5,179 bases of DNA from Planctomycetes bacterium RBG_16_41_13 (lineage in GTDB: Bacteria; Planctomycetota; Brocadiia; Brocadiales; Brocadiaceae). The notes beneath the pieces are model-generated. The model was not told the origin of the DNA and did not search any database. It was given only the letters and a program-made list of their open reading frames with translations. The position numbers and the translations under genes were made by a program. How positions within the stretch are numbered: the first letter of the stretch is position 1; each line of letters begins with the position of its first letter. Shown piece by piece: positions 1 through 5,179 of this stretch. The stretch covers positions 1 through 5,179 of the forward strand of contig MHYI01000144.1 of the NCBI GenBank assembly GCA_001828295.1. Reading direction: 5' to 3'.

Positions 1-498
1 CTGCCTTTGAACTATTTCTGTTAGCCCCTGCTGGCTAAATCTGTAAAGATCTTCGGGGTCATTATGAAGCCAGTAATTTTGCGGCGCAGACAAAACAAGG
101 ACGCATCCTGGTTTTAATACTCTATGGATTTCTTTCAGTACTTCCAGCGGTTGTTTTACATGCTCAAGTATTTCAAGGCAAAGAACCGTATCGAAGGTGT
201 CTTTTTTGAATGGTAAATGGTGAGCATTAGCAAAGATATCAACGGCATCTTTTTTATGTAATGACTGAGGTATATCTATTCCTGTATAAGAAACAGTATG
301 TGGAGAAAAAATGTCCAGATACGGTTTCTCACCACACCCTATGTCCAGCAACCGCCCTTTTACGTAAGGCACTGTTTTTAGTATTTCGCGCAGGAGCAAC
401 TCATTAGCCAGCACCGAATTGGTTGCCTTCCAGGAGATTTTGTACTTGTCATAAGTTTTGTTTACTAAGGCACAAAAATCATTCTTATCGTGGGGCAT
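1..498 (-). CDS. class I SAM-dependent methyltransferase (type 11-like), 3' end cut by window edge
   Basis: The frame is open from an ATG at 498 to the left edge, giving 166 residues without a stop; the C-terminus lies outside. The protein reads as a Rossmann-fold methyltransferase. Motif I is LLDIGCGEKPY (about residues 50-60) and binds SAM. GIDIP (73-77) holds the acidic residue expected to contact the ribose (D75). FDTVLCLEILEHV (102-114) is motif II with the EHV typical of the Methyltransf_11 group, followed by RVLKPGCVLVLSAP (126-139). The segment NDPEDLYRFS (146-155) is a pattern often seen in methyltransferases of polysaccharide loci. It starts one base after the stop of the upstream glycosyltransferase, with no clear Shine-Dalgarno, so translation is probably coupled. 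Inferred role: O- or N-methylation of a sugar or glycan intermediate in the cytoplasm. The fold is sure; the substrate is not known. Confidence 0.9.
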   Translation of the reverse strand, partial: MPHDKNDFCALVNKTYDKYKISWKATNSVLANELLLREILKTVPYVKGRLLDIGCGEKPYLDIFSPHTVSYTGIDIPQSLHKKDAVDIFANAHHLPFKKDTFDTVLCLEILEHVKQPLEVLKEIHRVLKPGCVLVLSAPQNYWLHNDPEDLYRFSQQGLTEIVQRQ

Positions 499-499
499 G

Positions 500-1525
500 T
501 TAATTTTCAATTTCTTGCTTCAGGATCAGAGATTGAAGTATTTTGTAGTATCCTGACATCCGCGCTTTGATCAAGGGGATATTTCTCCAGGCCGTTAAAC
601 CGGTAAATGACTGTAATAAATCCTTAATCGAAGAGAAAGAAAAACATCTCAGGAAAAGCAACCCGAATTCAGCCCAGACAAATGCCATGCAGTTTTTACA
701 CGACTTACTCATGTTCTTCTTGAAAAAATAATAATGGTTGACAATCTTCATAGTTTCCACAGCATCGAGATTGCCCCTTGCGGCTGGCGACCTTTTATGG
801 ACCAATTCTGCAAATGGTGTATAAAGAAATTTATATTTCTTAGACACCCGATATGTAAAATCGTCATCTTCCTGGTAAGAATATCCGTAAAACCACTCAT
901 CAAAAGTAAATTCACGAAAAACTTCCTTTTTGACACTCATATTACACGTGGGCATAACTTCAACAGATACAATGCCAACTTTTGAATCTGGATAAGCAGG
1001 AAATCCGGACGATTGCATACATCCATTTCCTTCTTCGTGAGGCAATAAAAAAAGGTTACAGAACAACCTGTTTAAAAAACATAAAAAGGAAACTTCCTTT
1101 TGCGCGGTTTTCCCGTCATTTGGTTTTTTCATATAACCCGTGACACCGACAATGTTCTCAGGATTCTCGTAATAGGGTTCCAGGATATGATAAATGTAGT
1201 ATTTATCCAACACTACGTCGTCATCTAAAAATATTATAACACCGCCCAGAGCAAGTCTTACAGCTTTATTCCACGCGGCTGTTTTTCTGATCTTACCAGA
1301 TATAACCTCCTGTCTATGATACGTTAGTTTTATACCTGTAGTTGCAAGTGCTTTCTTAACCATTTCCATACTCTCACTGGTATCACTGGCATCTACCAAT
1401 ATGATTTCATCCGGTTTGACCGTTTGAATGAGTATTGAATCAATGCATTCTTTAAGGTCTTGAAAACGATTTTTGGTTGAAATAAGCACAGAAACACAGT
1501 ATGCGTTTCTTTTATCCAGATTCAT
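500..1525 (-). CDS. GT-A fold glycosyltransferase, family 2 type
   Basis: This 341-residue protein begins with the usual family-2 nucleotide-sugar domain: VSVLISTKNR (11-20), then EIILVDASD (40-48). The metal-binding motif FLDDDVVL has DDD at 101-103. A second conserved part, PTCNMSVKKEVF (192-203), is followed by QEDDDFTYR (218-226), which would supply the catalytic-base acidic residues, and by H243 in ELVHKRSP. Between these parts lies a longer than usual segment (about 133-190) rich in Phe, Leu and Cys. A hydrophobic stretch near 280-297, broken by E286 and R293, may bind the inner face of the membrane where the lipid-linked acceptor sits. The start overlaps the end of the upstream glycosyltransferase by 14 bases, and no strong ribosome-binding site precedes it. 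It probably transfers one sugar to a growing lipid-linked glycan. Donor and linkage cannot be read from the sequence. Confidence 0.93.
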   Translation of the reverse strand: MNLDKRNAYCVSVLISTKNRFQDLKECIDSILIQTVKPDEIILVDASDTSESMEMVKKALATTGIKLTYHRQEVISGKIRKTAAWNKAVRLALGGVIIFLDDDVVLDKYYIYHILEPYYENPENIVGVTGYMKKPNDGKTAQKEVSFLCFLNRLFCNLFLLPHEEGNGCMQSSGFPAYPDSKVGIVSVEVMPTCNMSVKKEVFREFTFDEWFYGYSYQEDDDFTYRVSKKYKFLYTPFAELVHKRSPAARGNLDAVETMKIVNHYYFFKKNMSKSCKNCMAFVWAEFGLLFLRCFSFSSIKDLLQSFTGLTAWRNIPLIKARMSGYYKILQSLILKQEIEN

Positions 1526-2471
1526 ACCATGATGTTCCCAGGAATTTTAATTTACACCAGTATACCAGAGCATGTACATACACCTTTATTCTCAAATAAT
1601 AGTAGAATCTTTTATCTTCTTTATGAAAGGTGTGTAGTAACATTTTGCTGTATTTTGATGCGTCGCGTATATAATTTAATAATTGTTGATACGTTATAGT
1701 ATTATTGCACATAGAGTAATCGATAAGTACTTTTGTAATTCCTTCCCCTTTTACATGGTCAAAGAAATATTTTCTGGTAATCCTGTTTGGTGAGATAAGG
1801 TGACGTACTGCTGCATGGGGATTATAAAGTATCTTCCATCCCATTTGATATATTTTTTGACACATTTCAGTTTCTCCGCCGGCAACAAGGTTTTTACCGC
1901 ACCGGTCGAGTTTCGGATTAAAGAAACCCGCCAAAGCAATAGCCTCTTTTTTAAACGATATATTGGCGCCATAAGGGAAACTATCTTTTCCTGTTAGTTC
2001 TCTTGTTTGATCACCTCCCGGATCAAATCCACTAAAATATCCGTTAAAAATAGGGCTGAGCCAGCGTGGCAATCTTATGTTTTCCGGAAAATAAGGAATA
2101 ATTTTACCACCAACACATCCTATTGATGAATCTCCGTACGCGCTTAAGAGCGCTTGGAGCCAATCGGTTTCCGGAATGGCATCGTCGTCAAGGAATGCAA
2201 CGATGTCTGAGTTCGCCTGTTGTACGCCGCAATTTCTTGCAAAGTTAAGACCTTGTTTTTTTTCAAAAAAATACTTTATCTCTAAAGGGGCGTATTTTTT
2301 GATACAGGATTCTATAACTTCCTTTGTATTATCCTGTGAATTATTATCTACGACGAGCACTTCATAGTCATCAAACGGAAGGCTTTGTTTGTTTAAAGCC
2401 TCCAACACAAGGGCTAATTTATCAGAACGATTAAACGTGGGGATAACAACGCTAATTAACCTAGGCATCAT
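1512..2471 (-). CDS. GT-A fold glycosyltransferase, family 2 type
   Basis: This 319-residue protein starts with ISVVIPTFNRSDKL (6-19), the classic family-2 opening. It continues with YEVLVVDNNSQDNT (36-49), the QGLNFARNCGV segment (73-83) and the DXD-type metal site FLDDDAIP (DDD at 95-97). The acceptor half has FPYGANISFKKEA (165-177) and GGETEMCQKI (198-207), where E200-E202 are the likely catalytic acids, then H224 in VRHLISPNR. The C-terminal 60 or so residues are basic and aromatic and could touch the membrane or a partner. Two ATGs stand in tandem (2471 and 2468); the second gives MPRLISVV, which also fits the family, so the exact start is uncertain by one codon. The start lies inside the last codons of the radical SAM gene (11-base overlap) and no Shine-Dalgarno is visible. 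It is clearly different in sequence from the neighbouring glycosyltransferase, so the two probably form different linkages. Confidence 0.95.
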   Translation of the reverse strand: MMPRLISVVIPTFNRSDKLALVLEALNKQSLPFDDYEVLVVDNNSQDNTKEVIESCIKKYAPLEIKYFFEKKQGLNFARNCGVQQANSDIVAFLDDDAIPETDWLQALLSAYGDSSIGCVGGKIIPYFPENIRLPRWLSPIFNGYFSGFDPGGDQTRELTGKDSFPYGANISFKKEAIALAGFFNPKLDRCGKNLVAGGETEMCQKIYQMGWKILYNPHAAVRHLISPNRITRKYFFDHVKGEGITKVLIDYSMCNNTITYQQLLNYIRDASKYSKMLLHTFHKEDKRFYYYLRIKVYVHALVYWCKLKFLGTSWYESG

Positions 2472-3486
2472 GAAAGTTGCACATCAGTATCCTGCATGTA
2501 TTTTTGCATGCTTTAATATCCTTCCTTTGCTGCAAGGCATTTTTACTGTTCCACAGTTGTTTTGGGTTCTGCCGCAAGATATTTCCCAGAGAATCCATAT
2601 TAAAGCACAATCTCGTTTCACCGTACGGGTCTATACTGAAATTATTAATCCCTACCATGCACTTTATTTTAAGCGTTTCCCCGGGATTTTGGAAATACCG
2701 TTTCATCCACAGGAGAGATTCAAAAGAGTTGCCAATGGCATATCCTTTTCTCTTGTACTCAATAATTTCGTCTATAACGGAAAGCATGGCACGGGTATCG
2801 TCTGGCCAAAGGGGATGGTTTGCATACCAGGTATTTTCGCTTTGGAAGCGATGGTTATAATCAAAAGGACGAAAAGATGAATTATCGTACAATGCCTGAA
2901 ATGTTATACCATTTAAATGTTTCTCTTTAACAAATTTTATTAAGTCAATAATTTCATGCTGGTTTTGTCGCATAAGAATGGTTTCAATACACACAAACAT
3001 ATTTTTCTTATAGCCGTTGAGCAGGCCAATTGCTAATAACGCCTTTTCATAACTACCTTTTACCCCTCTGGTAAAATCATGAACTGCCGACGTAATGCCA
3101 TTCAGGCTAACAGATATCCCTTGGAACCTGGATGCCTGTATTTTTTCCACCATCGCTCTGTCGATATGATACCCATTTGTTATCGCTGTTACATAGACAC
3201 CCCGGTCACGAGCAAAGGAAATAATCTCAAAAATATCATCCCGTAAAAATAATTCGCCTCCGCTAATACAAACCCGATAATTTCCCAACCATTGTTTTAG
3301 TGAGCAAATAATTTCTTTCCATGCAGAGACGTCCAGTTCCTTTCTGACTGTTTGAGACGACCATTTGCTGCATGTCCTGCAGCGTAACGAGCATCTATCC
3401 GTTACATCAAAGGTAATCACAGAAGGTTTTACAAAGCTTGCCCTATTTATACGATAAGCTATGCGCGAGAGTGTTTTGTCAAACAT
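2461..3486 (-). CDS. radical SAM protein with SPASM-like C-terminal cysteine region
   Basis: This 341-residue protein carries the radical SAM signature CSLRCRTC (C32, C36, C39; CX3CX2C), which holds the [4Fe-4S] cluster that cleaves SAM. It is followed by CISGGELFLRDD (73-84), where GGE contacts the SAM amino group. The order of the barrel is normal: ITNGY after the third strand, VSLNG, then an ETILMRQN strand. The C-terminus has C276, then G289 and C294 (CX12GX4C, matching the first part of a SPASM domain), and C327, C331 and C336 (CX3CX4C). This is fewer and differently spaced cysteines than canonical SPASM, but enough to ligate one auxiliary Fe-S cluster. Known SPASM or twitch relatives act on peptides (anSME, PqqE) or on aminocyclitols (BtrN). 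Sitting between a methyltransferase and two glycosyltransferases, it may oxidise or epimerise a sugar, or modify a peptide; that is inference. It overlaps the upstream gene by 8 bases, has only an A-rich leader in place of a Shine-Dalgarno, and would need anaerobic or low-oxygen conditions. Confidence 0.93.
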   Translation of the reverse strand: MFDKTLSRIAYRINRASFVKPSVITFDVTDRCSLRCRTCSKWSSQTVRKELDVSAWKEIICSLKQWLGNYRVCISGGELFLRDDIFEIISFARDRGVYVTAITNGYHIDRAMVEKIQASRFQGISVSLNGITSAVHDFTRGVKGSYEKALLAIGLLNGYKKNMFVCIETILMRQNQHEIIDLIKFVKEKHLNGITFQALYDNSSFRPFDYNHRFQSENTWYANHPLWPDDTRAMLSVIDEIIEYKRKGYAIGNSFESLLWMKRYFQNPGETLKIKCMVGINNFSIDPYGETRLCFNMDSLGNILRQNPKQLWNSKNALQQRKDIKACKNTCRILMCNFHDA

Positions 3487-4237
3487 TTCTTTTAAACCAA
3501 TTACGGCTTTTCATAAGGAGAATCGAGACTGCATCCCTGAACGATATGTCCTTTTGTTCGCTCATACGGGTATACTTTTCAACCAGTTGTAAATACATTT
3601 TAGGATGCACGATTGAAATCTGAGAAGAATTCGTATTTTCAAACTCTCTTTTCAGCAAAGGGCGACATTCTAGGTAATCTTGTTTAACAAATAATAAAAT
3701 GTTTTGAGCATACCACCATTCTATATCATTATCCTGCCAAATCTTTTTTCTAAAACAATCAATTGTTACATATTCTTTTTCCCTGAAGAATTTTGACCAA
3801 TAATCCTGCCATTGTTCATTTGTGTGATTTGTTCCCCCTTGAAACGGTATCGCGGCGGAAAAAAGAACAATCGGTCCGAGTCTTACAAGGGAATCCACAA
3901 ATGTATGCGCGCATTCGGCAGGCAAGTGCTCTGCAACTTCCAACGATACTACCAAATCAAATTGTCTTCCTATGGTAAAGGATTTTTTTAAATCAACCGG
4001 CAGAAATCGTTCAGCCGGAATAAGCAGCATTTCGTTATCTATATAATTACCATCTATTCCTAAAAAATCTTCAATCCCATATTCTCTAAAAACGGATAAC
4101 CACACCCCAACACCACAACCAACGTCAATGACAGACCCGGGTTGAGTCAATTCCAGAACTAGCGGAATAATTTTTTTAGCCGAACAACGTGCGCCATCCT
4201 CCAATATTTTATAGAAATCTTTTGTGTAAAGTTCCAT
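3479..4237 (-). CDS. class I SAM-dependent methyltransferase (type 23-like)
   Basis: This 252-residue protein has a full Rossmann methyltransferase core. Motif I is VIDVGCGVGVW (36-46), and FLGIDGNYI (58-66) holds the acidic residue for the SAM ribose (D62). FDLVVSLEVAEHLP (93-106) is motif II with the EH pair. After LFSAAIPFQGG comes a conserved-looking block, TNHTNEQWQDYWSKFF, and then IEWWYAQNILLFVKQ, an arrangement I associate with methyltransferases of glycan gene clusters. The last 60 residues or so are charged and outside the catalytic core. It is the only gene of the window with a good Shine-Dalgarno (AGGAAG, 6 bases before the ATG), and it lies 28 bases after the Wzt-like ATPase. That adjacency suggests it makes or modifies the chain end that the transporter recognises, as the capping enzyme WbdD does in E. 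coli O8/O9a. No kinase domain like that of WbdD is present. The substrate is unproven. Confidence 0.93.
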   Translation of the reverse strand: MELYTKDFYKILEDGARCSAKKIIPLVLELTQPGSVIDVGCGVGVWLSVFREYGIEDFLGIDGNYIDNEMLLIPAERFLPVDLKKSFTIGRQFDLVVSLEVAEHLPAECAHTFVDSLVRLGPIVLFSAAIPFQGGTNHTNEQWQDYWSKFFREKEYVTIDCFRKKIWQDNDIEWWYAQNILLFVKQDYLECRPLLKREFENTNSSQISIVHPKMYLQLVEKYTRMSEQKDISFRDAVSILLMKSRNWFKRNV

Positions 4238-4243
4238 AAACCA

Positions 4244-4249
4244 CTTCCT
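4244..4249 (-). promoter_or_regulatory. ribosome binding site of the upstream methyltransferase
   Basis: AGGAAG on the minus strand lies six bases before the ATG at 4237, at normal spacing. It supports that start and is the only convincing Shine-Dalgarno in front of any gene start in the window. It sits in the 28-base gap after the ATPase stop codon. Confidence 0.75.
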
Positions 4250-4265
4250 ATCCGATTTAGTCTAG

Positions 4266-5179
4266 CTATTTCACTACCTTATTGGAATGATGCAGTATTT
4301 TTGCTGGACATTGGATTAAGCCACTATAGGCAGGCAGATAAGGCGCTCTATTGTTTGAAAAAGATGTTATCGCAAATTGAGCAGCATTCGGCCATGTCTC
4401 ATAATCAATCTGACCATCCATACTCCCTACGTAGATGCTTACGATGTAAGCATTGTGAATAAGGGGGAGAGACTCAAAAAAACATTGAACCGTTCCGCTA
4501 CCCTCAATAAAATCAATGTTATTTTCCGTATATCCGGAACTTGCACAAATGAGCCAAATACCATCTGTTGTCTGTATGATAAACCTGAAATCGGGATTGT
4601 CAATTCTTCTAGCAGCATAATAATTTACCGTAACAACCATACTGCCTCCAGTTTCAAAGGCATCTGTTCTTTTTCCTGCAGAATCAGAAAGATGTACATC
4701 AGTTATCCTGACCTCCCCTGTGCCCCATCGTTTCTCATGTATCTTTGGCTCATGAAGAATCGCAGCCTTATTCATTTCATTGTAATAATATGAGATAACA
4801 TCCGATGTTTGCCCGATTTTTCGGATACAACCCTTATCCAAAAAAATAACCCTTTTACAGAGCGCTTGAACCCGGTAAATATCATGAGAAACAAAAACAA
4901 TTGTAACGTGGCCTTTTGAAAGGATTTCCTGTAACCGCTCGTAACATTTTTTCCGAAAATTCATATCCCCTACAGCCAGCACCTCATCAATAAGCAGAAC
5001 ATCGGGGTCTACATGTATAGCCACCGCAAAACCAAGCCGCGCATACATCCCTGATGAATAATGCTTAATCGGGGTATCAATAAATTTTTCAAGTTCAGCA
5101 AAGGCAACTATGCCATCAAACTTCTCATGAATTTCTTTTCTTTTTAATCCCATGATAGAACCATAGAGGTATATATTTT
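4266..5179 (-). CDS. wzt: Wzt-type ABC transporter ATPase with C-terminal glycan-binding domain, 5' end cut by window edge
   Basis: The frame stays open to the right edge. The ATG at 5153 is internal, because in-frame codons before it read NIYLYGSI, which joins to MGLKRKEI as in the ENI-to-GM(K/S)R segment of Wzt ATPases. Walker A and the Q-loop lie outside. In the visible 303 residues are the signature HYSSGMYARL (YSSGM at 40-44, the variant typical of Wzt/TagH exporters), Walker B DVLLIDE (59-65), the D-loop VGD (69-71) and the switch histidine in VSHD (H98). After a linker, about residues 150-285 form a beta-rich domain beginning RWGTGEVRITDVHL, which matches the Wzt C-terminal carbohydrate-binding domain. 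In E. coli O8/O9a this domain binds the modified end of the polysaccharide and selects it for export. The protein would pair with a Wzm-type permease, presumably encoded upstream. A second in-frame stop follows three codons after the TAG. Family assignment is strong; the glycan is unknown. Confidence 0.93.
   Translation of the reverse strand, partial: NIYLYGSIMGLKRKEIHEKFDGIVAFAELEKFIDTPIKHYSSGMYARLGFAVAIHVDPDVLLIDEVLAVGDMNFRKKCYERLQEILSKGHVTIVFVSHDIYRVQALCKRVIFLDKGCIRKIGQTSDVISYYYNEMNKAAILHEPKIHEKRWGTGEVRITDVHLSDSAGKRTDAFETGGSMVVTVNYYAARRIDNPDFRFIIQTTDGIWLICASSGYTENNIDFIEGSGTVQCFFESLPLIHNAYIVSIYVGSMDGQIDYETWPNAAQFAITSFSNNRAPYLPAYSGLIQCPAKILHHSNKVVK

Noticed and set aside
734..985. Plus-strand and alternative minus-strand open frames inside the 341-residue glycosyltransferase gene
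   Set aside because: These are short, without motifs, and fully inside a supported coding region; they are chance frames.
1523..1530. Alternative ATG at 1530 for the 341-residue glycosyltransferase
   Set aside because: It is in a different frame and reaches a stop after two codons (ATG GTA TGA); the ATG at 1525 is the one in frame with the domain.
2389..2880. Plus-strand open frame of 163 codons opposite the radical SAM gene
   Set aside because: It lies opposite a gene with clear catalytic motifs and spans into the opposite strand of the glycosyltransferase. It shows no recognisable domain and no credible ribosome-binding site.
4238..4265. Possible promoter or terminator in the 28-base gap after the ATPase gene
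   Set aside because: The gap is too short for a full promoter. It shows no stem-loop with a T-run, and only the Shine-Dalgarno is convincing.
4377..4793. Plus-strand open frame of 138 codons opposite the Wzt C-terminal domain
   Set aside because: It is antisense to a well-supported domain, and its translation has no recognisable motif.

Overview
The window is a compact, single-direction block of six genes, all on the minus strand, from a surface-polysaccharide (O-antigen or related glycan) biosynthesis and export locus. The closest recognisable anchor is the C-terminal two thirds of a Wzt-type ABC transporter ATPase, which exports finished lipid-linked glycans across the inner membrane. This points to a Gram-negative or otherwise diderm bacterium. 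The DNA looks moderately AT-rich by eye. Nothing in the window fixes the genus, and I do not name one.

In transcription order (right to left) the layout is: Wzt-like ATPase with a C-terminal glycan-binding domain (5' end outside the window, stop at 4266); a class I SAM-dependent methyltransferase (4237-3479); a radical SAM protein with a cysteine-containing C-terminal extension resembling a reduced SPASM domain (3486-2461); a family-2-type (GT-A) glycosyltransferase (2471-1512); a second, different GT-A glycosyltransferase (1525-500); and a second class I methyltransferase (498 to the left edge, 3' end outside the window). The longest non-coding gap is 28 bases, between the ATPase and the first methyltransferase. 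The other junctions are overlaps of 8, 11 and 14 bases and one 1-base gap, so the block almost certainly forms one transcript with coupled translation. No promoter, terminator, RNA gene, repeat, insertion sequence or CRISPR array was seen.

A working model (inference) is that the two glycosyltransferases add sugars to a lipid-linked chain. The methyltransferases, and possibly the radical SAM enzyme, modify sugars or the chain end. The Wzt C-terminal domain then recognises the finished chain for export, as in the E. coli O8/O9a type of ABC-dependent pathway. Three of the six genes use S-adenosylmethionine. The radical SAM enzyme is the least expected member and the best candidate for unusual chemistry; its substrate cannot be read from the sequence.
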